Assembly: GCA_024653385.1 (NCBI GenBank) | Contig: JANLFZ010000108.1 | Span: 1-14,536 of the forward strand | Length of the DNA: 14,536 nt | Direction: 5' to 3' | DNA from: Thermoguttaceae bacterium | Lineage (GTDB): Bacteria; Planctomycetota; Planctomycetia; Pirellulales; Thermoguttaceae | In this document: positions 7,993-14,536 of the stretch, one piece after another | Layout: every line of letters starts with the position of its first letter | How positions within the stretch are numbered: the first letter of the stretch is position 1 | Notes under the pieces: model-generated | Told to the model about the DNA's origin: nothing | Database searches by the model: none | The model's input: only the letters and a program-made list of their open reading frames with translations | Position numbers and translations under genes: made by a program

Positions 7993-8021
7993 ATTGTAGC
8001 AGGCAGCCGAGGCATCGTCTG
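7993..8021 (-). promoter_or_regulatory. Candidate promoter for the rpe operon
   Basis: On the minus strand CAGACG (8016-8021) is followed after exactly 17 bp by TACAAT (7993-7998). The -10 matches consensus at five of six bases and the -35 at three of six (the GAC core). Transcription would begin near 7986, giving a leader of about 60 nt before rpe ATG 7926. This would rule out the longer upstream reading of the rpe frame. The rest of 7927-8135 shows no gene. Confidence 0.4.
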
Positions 8022-8135
8022 CGCTGGTTACTCGGCGGAATACATCCTGTCGGCTGGTGTAATCTAGAACCAGTGGGGGGGCTGCCGTGCCAAGCCTTTT
8101 CGTCAGGCCGTGCGCCCGCTCGTTCGCATTTGCCC

Positions 8136-8172
8136 AACAAACACGCGGGGCCCCCGTACAAGGGGCCCCGCG
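8136..8172 (-). terminator. Intrinsic terminator of the Cache chemoreceptor gene
   Basis: A perfect 11-bp inverted repeat (8162-8172 with 8144-8154, CGCGGGGCCCC arms) with a 7-nt loop is followed on the minus strand by TGTTTGTT. It lies 60 bp after the receptor stop codon and before the rpe promoter. The T-run is interrupted, but the stem is very GC-rich. Confidence 0.75.
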
Positions 8173-8232
8173 CCATACGGGTAACCTTCGGCGCCAAAAC
8201 GCCTTGTCCGCGGTGTCACGCACCGCAAACGA

Positions 8233-11148
8233 CTACCGATCCGATCCAGCGGCCGTGCCGACCGTGAACTGGCCGACGAGGTCGCGTAGGGCGGCGGCCT
8301 GGGCACCCAGCTCTTCGCTGCTGGAGGCCATCTCCTCGCTGCCGGCCGCCGATTGCTCCGTCACCCCGGCCACCCCCTGAATCGCCTTCGAGACCTCCTC
8401 GGCATTGGTGGCCTGCTGCACCGTCGCCGCGGCAATCTCCGCAATCTTCGTCGCCGTCGCCTCCGCCGCCTTGATGATCTGCTTCAGCGACTCGCCCGTC
8501 TGCGTGCTCAACGCCGCCCCCTCCTCCACCCGCGCCGTCGACTCCTTGATCAGCGTCGAAATCTCCCGCGCCGCCTGGTTCGACCGCTCGGCCAGCTTCC
8601 GCACCTCGTCGGCCACCACGGCAAACCCCATGCCGTGCTCCCCCGCCCGAGCCGCCTCGATCGCCGCATTCAGCGCCAACAGGTTCGTCTGGCTGGCTAT
8701 CTCCGAGATCACCTGGATGATCTCGGCAATCTGCGTCGAACTGGTGCGGATCTGCTCCATCGACTCGATCGACTTCTGGACGGCCCGGCCGCCCTCCTCG
8801 GCCAGCCGGTTGGCCTCGTTGGCCACCCGATTGGCCTCGTTGGCGTTGTCCTTGACCATCTGGACCGAGCGGGCCAGTTCCTCGATCGAGGCGGTCATCT
8901 CCTCGACGCTGGAGCTTTGGGTCTGAGCCCCCGAGGCCAAGGTCTGGGAACTCTCGGCAATGACCCGGGCCCCTTCGGCGAACTGGTTGGCGCTTTCGTT
9001 GATCTGGGCGATGGCCTCGCGGATGCTGGTGACCACCAGGTTCACGTTGTCGCGCAACTGGCCGTAGGCGCCGGGGTACTCGGCCTCGACGCCCCGCGAG
9101 AAGTCCTTCCTGGCCAGACGCTGGAGCACCGCCCCAATATCGCGAATCGGGGTGACAAAGCCCTCGAGGGTCTGGTTCAACCCGCGAATGATCTCGCGGT
9201 ATTCGCCCTGATACCGTGCTTCGTCGGCGCGAGTATCAAGCACGCCTTGCGCTGCATCGCGAGCGAGGCGCTTCGCGTCGGCCGTCAGGTCGCGAATTGC
9301 GCCGGCCGCCTTGGCCACGGCCTGGCCGATGGTCTCGAAGGCCTTGCGCACCTGCGCGGTGTCGGCATCTCCCTCGGCGACTTCGACCGAGAAGGACAGG
9401 TCGCCGGCGGACAGTTTCTCCAAGTTGGCCGAGAGCTTCCGGGCCTCGGCGGCCTGGAAATCGGCCACCTTGGCCGCCACCTTCGCCGCCTTTTTCACGG
9501 CGGTCAGATCGGTGACGAGTTCCAGCGCCCCGACGACGGTCCCCTGGCGGTCCCGGATCGGAGTCCCGACGTAGGCGATCTCCAGTTCCTGACCATTGGG
9601 CCGGGCCGTGGTCTCGGCCGAGACCATTTGGTTCTGCTGCATGGCCCGCCCACAGGCGCATTGCGGCGTTTGACAATGCGGCGTGCGGAAGTGTTGGTGG
9701 CACTTCGTGCCCACGATCTGCTGCCGGTCCAGGCCGATGACCTTTGCGCCACACTCGTTGATATAGCGGATGTCGAAGTCGGTTCCGATGATCATGGCCG
9801 GCGAGGGAATCGCGTCGATCATTCCCACCAGCGTGTCGAGCGTCTTATTGAAGCCCTCGACGATGGGCCGGAACTCGCGGGTAACCAGTTCGGGATTGCC
9901 CCGGGTTTGGAGCCTGCCTTGCACCGCGGCCTCGGTCAGGCCGCCCGCTTCGCCCACCACGGTGGCGATGGCCCGCCCCAGTTGACGACCGGAGGCAAGC
10001 GCCAGACCGCCGCACAGCACTAGCGCCGCCACCGCCCCGCCGAACGACCACCACGCCAGTCGCGAGAACGCGGCATCGACGCGCGCGGAACTGGCCTGGA
10101 AATCGTCTTCATAGGCCCCGGCGCCGATCACCCAATCCCACGGCTCGAAGTACGTCACCGCGGCAACCTTGTAGCGCGCCAGGGCGTCGTCGGCGTTGCG
10201 CCACGGATAGCGCTCGAAATCGCATTGGCCGTTCCTGGTGGCCAGGGCCTTCTGGATGGCCGACTGGATGAAGAAGTTGCCGTCCGCGTCCTTGGCCTCC
10301 CAGATGTTTTCGCCGTCGCGTTTTCCGTCTTGCGAGATCACGTACTTGCCGCGCCACTCGCCGGAGCCGCCCAACACGTAGACGTAACCGGTTTTCCCGA
10401 CAACGATCTCCTGGATACCCTTGCGCAGCTCGGGGACGTTCTCCTGCTTGACGCCCACGTAGAGCATTCCGACGACCTCCTTCTTCTCGTTGTGAAGCGG
10501 TGCGTACGCGGTCAGGTACCAATCCTTGACGACGAACGCGCGGCCCACGTAGGTCTCGCCGCGTAGGACCGCGGCCACGACCGGATTGGGTGAACCGTCG
10601 GGGTTCGTGGCGGCGATGTACGTCCCGATGGCCCGGCTTCCATCTTCCTTCTCGACATTCGTGGCCACGCGGAGCATGTCGCCGGCCGGGTTCATGCGTT
10701 GGAAGATCGTGCAGGTGCCGCCCACCAGCGACCGCACCTTATCGACCACTAGCGATGGTGTCTTCGCATCGGCGTTCTTGCCGACCCATTGGTTTCCCAA
10801 CATGAGCTTCGGCAGGGTGACGCTCTGCACGCGGCGCGACAATTGTTCGACCGCTTCCCACGGCACGGAATCCTGCGCCAGCGACACGGGCCCGGTGGCC
10901 GCCAGAACGTCCTTGGCCACGGCCAAGTCGTCGCGCAACTTGCGCTGCAAGGTCTCGTTGTGGACCTTGAGCATGAGGTACACGTTCTGGGCGATCTTGC
11001 CACACTCTTGGCGAGCCAGCGTATTCAACTCCTCGGTGATATCGCTGCGTGCCCCCCGCTGTTGCACCCAAAGCACGGAGACGACCAGTGCGGCCGTCAT
11101 CACCACGCCCGCCATGCTTACTGCAATGAACTTTGATTGGAATCTCAC
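8233..11148 (-). CDS. Methyl-accepting chemotaxis protein with Cache_3-Cache_2-type sensor
   Basis: A 971-residue inner-membrane chemoreceptor. Membrane segment 1 is at about 8-28. A large periplasmic sensor at about 30-360 has Cache_3-Cache_2 fusion hallmarks (TCTIFQRMNPAGDMLRVATN, GETYVGRAFVVKDWYLTAY, VGMLYVGVKQE). Membrane segment 2 is at about 364-386. In the cytoplasm come HAMP (about 388-440), PAS (441-548) with a Cys/His cluster (Cys483, Cys492, Cys497, Cys499), about three further HAMP-like repeats (556-715) and a long coiled coil. The hairpin tip for CheA/CheW binding is at about 815-850 (EIASQTNLLALNAAIEAARAG). About 20 heptads follow the tip, which may fit class 40H. There is no C-terminal NWETF-type CheR tether. 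The start is GTG at 11148 with AGGAGG 6 nt upstream. Residues 404-962 are nearly identical to those of the neighbouring receptor. The ligand is unknown. Confidence 0.95.
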   Translation of the reverse strand: MRFQSKFIAVSMAGVVMTAALVVSVLWVQQRGARSDITEELNTLARQECGKIAQNVYLMLKVHNETLQRKLRDDLAVAKDVLAATGPVSLAQDSVPWEAVEQLSRRVQSVTLPKLMLGNQWVGKNADAKTPSLVVDKVRSLVGGTCTIFQRMNPAGDMLRVATNVEKEDGSRAIGTYIAATNPDGSPNPVVAAVLRGETYVGRAFVVKDWYLTAYAPLHNEKKEVVGMLYVGVKQENVPELRKGIQEIVVGKTGYVYVLGGSGEWRGKYVISQDGKRDGENIWEAKDADGNFFIQSAIQKALATRNGQCDFERYPWRNADDALARYKVAAVTYFEPWDWVIGAGAYEDDFQASSARVDAAFSRLAWWSFGGAVAALVLCGGLALASGRQLGRAIATVVGEAGGLTEAAVQGRLQTRGNPELVTREFRPIVEGFNKTLDTLVGMIDAIPSPAMIIGTDFDIRYINECGAKVIGLDRQQIVGTKCHQHFRTPHCQTPQCACGRAMQQNQMVSAETTARPNGQELEIAYVGTPIRDRQGTVVGALELVTDLTAVKKAAKVAAKVADFQAAEARKLSANLEKLSAGDLSFSVEVAEGDADTAQVRKAFETIGQAVAKAAGAIRDLTADAKRLARDAAQGVLDTRADEARYQGEYREIIRGLNQTLEGFVTPIRDIGAVLQRLARKDFSRGVEAEYPGAYGQLRDNVNLVVTSIREAIAQINESANQFAEGARVIAESSQTLASGAQTQSSSVEEMTASIEELARSVQMVKDNANEANRVANEANRLAEEGGRAVQKSIESMEQIRTSSTQIAEIIQVISEIASQTNLLALNAAIEAARAGEHGMGFAVVADEVRKLAERSNQAAREISTLIKESTARVEEGAALSTQTGESLKQIIKAAEATATKIAEIAAATVQQATNAEEVSKAIQGVAGVTEQSAAGSEEMASSSEELGAQAAALRDLVGQFTVGTAAGSDR
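8264..9940. repeat. Copy A of a 1,677-bp direct repeat (shared chemoreceptor module)
   Basis: Matches 11601-13277 with a constant offset of 3,337 bp and no gap. Reading the two copies side by side I count seven mismatches: 8353, 8513, 8514, 8542, 8581, 9664 and 9751 (over 99.5% identity). Similarity stops abruptly at both ends. It covers the receptor from Leu404 to Thr962. Confidence 0.95.
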
Positions 11149-11472
11149 GTGTTTCCTCCTCGAGATCGGGATGCAACCACGTAAGCCTCGACGTGGGAGG
11201 CCGCATCAACCGCGCTAGAGGGTTGGGGGCCGCGCGGTCATGCCCACGGTGCCGGTTGTGGCAATCGGGTCGCGGGGGGCCCTACCACGGAGGCTTGGTC
11301 TCGCCAACGTCGGCGGGACTTTGCGCAAACATAGGTCCGAAAAACGCCAAAAAGAGAAAATAGCAAGAAAAAACCACTGGAATACCGCCCACTTCTTGGA
11401 GGGGCCGGCCCCCACGTGCGACGGAGCATGAGTGAGTCGCAGGGCGGCTATTGCGTCCAATCGCGCCGCGGG
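11149..11472. other. Intergenic region upstream of the Cache chemoreceptor, no gene seen
   Basis: The part of the 430-bp gap between the two receptors that lies upstream of the GTG start. Short open frames here have no recognisable protein features. A clearly A/T-rich patch at about 11328-11395, with A-runs on the plus strand, stands out from the GC-rich surroundings and is the likeliest place for the receptor's own promoter, since a strong terminator lies just beyond it. I could not find a convincing -35/-10 pair. Confidence 0.4.
11155..11160 (-). promoter_or_regulatory. Strong Shine-Dalgarno (AGGAGG) fixing a GTG start
   Basis: AGGAGG on the minus strand lies 6 nt before GTG 11148-11146. 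It is the best ribosome-binding site in the window and decides the non-ATG start of the Cache chemoreceptor. Confidence 0.85.
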
Positions 11473-11521
11473 AAGACAAGAAAAGCCAAGAGCCCACGGG
11501 GGTGGGCCCGTGGGCTCTTGG
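11473..11521 (-). terminator. Intrinsic terminator of the HBM chemoreceptor gene
   Basis: A perfect 15-bp inverted repeat (11486-11500 with 11507-11521, CCAAGAGCCCACGGG arms) with a 6-nt loop is followed on the minus strand by CTTTTCTTGTCTT. It lies 57 bp after the stop of the upstream receptor, a textbook rho-independent terminator. It should largely insulate the two receptor genes from each other. Confidence 0.92.
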
Positions 11522-11578
11522 AGAACCGTCACCTAGGGTGGTGGCGGCAGGTCCGAAACCCGCCGCATTCGGTCCGCG

Positions 11579-14305
11579 CTACCTGCTCGTCGCGCCGATG
11601 GTGAACTGGCCGACGAGGTCGCGTAGGGCGGCGGCCTGGGCACCCAGCTCTTCGCTGCTGGAGGCCATCTCCTCGCTGCCGGCCGCCGACTGCTCCGTCA
11701 CCCCGGCCACCCCCTGAATCGCCTTCGAGACCTCCTCGGCATTGGTGGCCTGCTGCACCGTCGCCGCGGCAATCTCCGCAATCTTCGTCGCCGTCGCCTC
11801 CGCCGCCTTGATGATCTGCTTCAGCGACTCGCCCGTCTGCGTGCTCAACTGCGCCCCCTCCTCCACCCGCGCCGTCGATTCCTTGATCAGCGTCGAAATC
11901 TCCCGCGCCGCCTGGTTAGACCGCTCGGCCAGCTTCCGCACCTCGTCGGCCACCACGGCAAACCCCATGCCGTGCTCCCCCGCCCGAGCCGCCTCGATCG
12001 CCGCATTCAGCGCCAACAGGTTCGTCTGGCTGGCTATCTCCGAGATCACCTGGATGATCTCGGCAATCTGCGTCGAACTGGTGCGGATCTGCTCCATCGA
12101 CTCGATCGACTTCTGGACGGCCCGGCCGCCCTCCTCGGCCAGCCGGTTGGCCTCGTTGGCCACCCGATTGGCCTCGTTGGCGTTGTCCTTGACCATCTGG
12201 ACCGAGCGGGCCAGTTCCTCGATCGAGGCGGTCATCTCCTCGACGCTGGAGCTTTGGGTCTGAGCCCCCGAGGCCAAGGTCTGGGAACTCTCGGCAATGA
12301 CCCGGGCCCCTTCGGCGAACTGGTTGGCGCTTTCGTTGATCTGGGCGATGGCCTCGCGGATGCTGGTGACCACCAGGTTCACGTTGTCGCGCAACTGGCC
12401 GTAGGCGCCGGGGTACTCGGCCTCGACGCCCCGCGAGAAGTCCTTCCTGGCCAGACGCTGGAGCACCGCCCCAATATCGCGAATCGGGGTGACAAAGCCC
12501 TCGAGGGTCTGGTTCAACCCGCGAATGATCTCGCGGTATTCGCCCTGATACCGTGCTTCGTCGGCGCGAGTATCAAGCACGCCTTGCGCTGCATCGCGAG
12601 CGAGGCGCTTCGCGTCGGCCGTCAGGTCGCGAATTGCGCCGGCCGCCTTGGCCACGGCCTGGCCGATGGTCTCGAAGGCCTTGCGCACCTGCGCGGTGTC
12701 GGCATCTCCCTCGGCGACTTCGACCGAGAAGGACAGGTCGCCGGCGGACAGTTTCTCCAAGTTGGCCGAGAGCTTCCGGGCCTCGGCGGCCTGGAAATCG
12801 GCCACCTTGGCCGCCACCTTCGCCGCCTTTTTCACGGCGGTCAGATCGGTGACGAGTTCCAGCGCCCCGACGACGGTCCCCTGGCGGTCCCGGATCGGAG
12901 TCCCGACGTAGGCGATCTCCAGTTCCTGACCATTGGGCCGGGCCGTGGTCTCGGCCGAGACCATTTGGTTCTGCTGCATGGCCCGCCCACAGGCGCATTG
13001 GGGCGTTTGACAATGCGGCGTGCGGAAGTGTTGGTGGCACTTCGTGCCCACGATCTGCTGCCGGTCCAGGCCGATGACCTTTGCGCCGCACTCGTTGATA
13101 TAGCGGATGTCGAAGTCGGTTCCGATGATCATGGCCGGCGAGGGAATCGCGTCGATCATTCCCACCAGCGTGTCGAGCGTCTTATTGAAGCCCTCGACGA
13201 TGGGCCGGAACTCGCGGGTAACCAGTTCGGGATTGCCCCGGGTTTGGAGCCTGCCTTGCACCGCGGCCTCGGTCAGGCGTTCCGCCTCGCCGATCAGGGC
13301 GACCAGGGTCTTGGAAATGCTCCTGGCGATAAGATACGCCAGCACCACGCTGATCAGGATGCCGGCGACCGCCAAAGCGACCATGACGCGCGTGACGTTT
13401 CTCATCGTGCCAACAATACGCTTGTCAAGGTTCTGCTCGAGTCGTTCGCACGCGTCACCGACGGCTCGTGCCTTGGCGACCATCTGCGATTCGGCTTGAC
13501 GGTCCTTCAGCACCGCCCCGTGCAGTTCTTTGCCCGCTGCCTCGTACGCTGCCAGTTGGGCCAGGATTTCTTTCGCGGACTCTTGAAGTTCCCGTTGGTC
13601 CCTGACCAAGTCGGCCCATGCCGCCGCGCCGGCCTTGGCCTTTTCCAATTGGGTTTGATAGTTTTGGTAATCCTGGTCGGTCTTGGTAAGGATGAAATAG
13701 ACCGCTGTAGTCCTCAGTAGCAGAAACGGCTTCACAACGCTGGCGTCGAGTTCGCGGCCGATGCGCGCCCAATGCGTCAGGCGATCCGCGTCCTTCGACC
13801 GTTCGGCGGCCTCGCGGGCGGGGGTGATGACCTCGGCGGTCGCCTTGTCGATATTGCGCGTGACCGCCCAGCCGGTGTTCTTCCATGCTTCGACGGCCTT
13901 GTCCTGAATTGTGCGGTTTGCGGTGGTGACACCGAACGCCTTGCCGTAGTCGGCGAGGGCAGAAGTGGCCTCATCCACCAGAGGCAGCTCGTCGGCCTCG
14001 AGGTTTCCCCCGTCGCGCATTGTCTCGAGAAGCTCTACGAGACGTTTGTGGTGTTCTTGCCATTTCTCGACACTCGTCTTCGTGTCCGACCCGTACTTCT
14101 CGAAGCCGCGCAGGGCGAAGTTCTTTTCCTCGCGGCGAGCGTCGAGCAGGGTTGCGGCTACGGAGTGAACGTCGTCGCTCAAATGGACCAGACGCTCGAC
14201 GCGGCCGAGTTGTGTCCGTGTCATGAAGCCCAAAATCGCCGTGATCACAATCAGGACCCCGAAACCTGCCAGGATCTTGGTTCGAGTCTTGGTGTTGGAA
14301 AACAT
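11579..14305 (-). CDS. Methyl-accepting chemotaxis protein with HBM-like helical sensor
   Basis: A 908-residue inner-membrane chemoreceptor. Membrane segments are at about 11-28 and 305-327. The roughly 275-residue periplasmic region between them is almost all helix-forming and carries LDARREEKNFALRG at 54-67, the kind of motif seen in HBM (helical bimodular) sensors such as Pseudomonas McpS, which binds organic acids. The ligand here is not deducible. From Leu344 onward it has the same cytoplasmic module as the downstream receptor: HAMP, PAS with Cys/His cluster, further HAMP-like repeats and a chemoreceptor hairpin with a canonical tip. The one residue change inside the shared module is Gln in place of Ala (EEGAQLST). 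Only the last residues (IGATSR against VGTAAGSDR) differ. I chose ATG 14305 over TTG 14332: GAGG lies 8 nt upstream and the lysine-rich pre-membrane stretch follows directly. Confidence 0.94.
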   Translation of the reverse strand: MFSNTKTRTKILAGFGVLIVITAILGFMTRTQLGRVERLVHLSDDVHSVAATLLDARREEKNFALRGFEKYGSDTKTSVEKWQEHHKRLVELLETMRDGGNLEADELPLVDEATSALADYGKAFGVTTANRTIQDKAVEAWKNTGWAVTRNIDKATAEVITPAREAAERSKDADRLTHWARIGRELDASVVKPFLLLRTTAVYFILTKTDQDYQNYQTQLEKAKAGAAAWADLVRDQRELQESAKEILAQLAAYEAAGKELHGAVLKDRQAESQMVAKARAVGDACERLEQNLDKRIVGTMRNVTRVMVALAVAGILISVVLAYLIARSISKTLVALIGEAERLTEAAVQGRLQTRGNPELVTREFRPIVEGFNKTLDTLVGMIDAIPSPAMIIGTDFDIRYINECGAKVIGLDRQQIVGTKCHQHFRTPHCQTPQCACGRAMQQNQMVSAETTARPNGQELEIAYVGTPIRDRQGTVVGALELVTDLTAVKKAAKVAAKVADFQAAEARKLSANLEKLSAGDLSFSVEVAEGDADTAQVRKAFETIGQAVAKAAGAIRDLTADAKRLARDAAQGVLDTRADEARYQGEYREIIRGLNQTLEGFVTPIRDIGAVLQRLARKDFSRGVEAEYPGAYGQLRDNVNLVVTSIREAIAQINESANQFAEGARVIAESSQTLASGAQTQSSSVEEMTASIEELARSVQMVKDNANEANRVANEANRLAEEGGRAVQKSIESMEQIRTSSTQIAEIIQVISEIASQTNLLALNAAIEAARAGEHGMGFAVVADEVRKLAERSNQAAREISTLIKESTARVEEGAQLSTQTGESLKQIIKAAEATATKIAEIAAATVQQATNAEEVSKAIQGVAGVTEQSAAGSEEMASSSEELGAQAAALRDLVGQFTIGATSR
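11601..13277. repeat. Copy B of the 1,677-bp direct repeat (shared chemoreceptor module)
   Basis: Partner of 8264-9940, same orientation. The two sets of flanks are unrelated: different sensors on one side, different last codons, stop-proximal sequence and terminators on the other. Confidence 0.95.
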
Positions 14306-14439
14306 GGGCAATGCCTCGTCGAGTGATAGCAATAATGTAGTCGGCGCGCCGTCTTGCTCGACGCGCGTGGCATGGAGGCCGCGCTACCAAGCCCACAATG
14401 CCACGATCTGTCGGCGCTTCAAGGAAACCTAGCCTCTGA

Positions 14440-14514
14440 CATCGCACGGCAACCCTGCGTGGCGGAAGTCCGCCACCGGGGGTTGTACACCACCAAACAC
14501 CGCGCGGTGCGATG
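14440..14514. repeat. Nested inverted-repeat element, possible structured or mobile remnant
   Basis: A 75-bp segment with three nested perfect stems: CATCGCAC 14440-14447 with GTGCGATG 14507-14514; CAACCC 14450-14455 with GGGTTG 14480-14485; and GTGGCGGA 14459-14466 with TCCGCCAC 14469-14476 around a 2-nt loop. A 12-bp palindrome CACCGCGCGGTG (14498-14509) overlaps the right outer arm. It lies about 135 bp upstream of the HBM receptor start in a region (14306-14536) with no supportable gene. It lacks tRNA T-loop and D-arm signatures. Confidence 0.5.
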
Positions 14515-14536
14515 ACGATCGGATCACCAGGATGGG

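Noticed and set aside
7927..8223. N-terminal extension of rpe by 99 codons
   Set aside because: There is no similarity to the epimerase family, it covers a terminator and a candidate promoter, and ATG 7926 gives the normal family length.
11401..11412. Palindrome GGGGCCGGCCCC as an operator
   Set aside because: Short GC-only palindromes are expected by chance in this composition, and no second copy lies at a promoter.
8264..13277. Receptor duplication as an assembly artefact
   Set aside because: The two copies have different flanks on both sides, different terminators and several base differences, so a collapsed or doubled contig is unlikely. Read data would settle it.
8353..13720. Two long, matching plus-strand open frames (8353-10023 and 11972-13720)
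   Set aside because: They are antisense shadows of the chemoreceptor module. They match each other only because the underlying DNA is duplicated.
14440..14514. tRNA gene, suggested by the 75-nt length and closing stem
   Set aside because: There is no T-loop consensus and no D-arm or anticodon arm in the right places. The inner stems are nested, not arranged as a cloverleaf.

Overview
The window is GC-rich DNA with every supportable gene on the minus strand, so transcription runs right to left. I infer a planctomycete (Pirellulales-like) chromosome. The reasons are the fused GldF/GldG-type ABC protein beside a GldA-type ATPase and a DUF4340 protein, a histidine-phosphatase-like gene with an RPG instead of an RHG motif next to accD, and sparse Shine-Dalgarno signals. 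This assignment comes from gene content and style only, not from a marker gene.

Right part (8144-14536): two large transmembrane chemoreceptors lie in tandem, each with its own terminator. The upstream one (11579-14305) senses through a helical HBM-like domain. The downstream one (8233-11148) senses through a Cache_3-Cache_2-like domain. From inside the first HAMP segment to about nine residues before the stop they are almost the same DNA: 1,677 bp, no indels, and by my count seven mismatches. It is one signalling module (HAMP, Cys-rich PAS, several HAMP-like repeats, chemoreceptor hairpin) joined to two unrelated sensors. No cheA, cheW, cheB or cheR is in view.

Middle (5753-8021): a tight gene set, rpe, a histidine-phosphatase-like gene and accD, with gaps of 16 and 4 bp and a plausible promoter before rpe. 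The middle protein has lost both catalytic histidines and one catalytic arginine of its superfamily, so it is probably a pseudoenzyme.

Left part (1-5602): an ABC-2 export or gliding-type cluster. It holds an ATPase, a 1,054-residue protein fusing a GldF-like permease to a GldG-like extracytoplasmic domain, and a DUF4340 protein that runs off the window edge and ends in Lys/Glu/Ala-rich low-complexity sequence. The three genes are closely spaced and probably form one operon, with a perfect TATAAT about 100 bp upstream.

Non-coding stretches are short. The gap between the two receptors (11149-11578) holds a strong terminator and an A/T-rich patch. The right edge (14306-14536) holds a nested inverted-repeat element. 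I see no rRNA, tRNA, CRISPR array, insertion sequence or phage gene.
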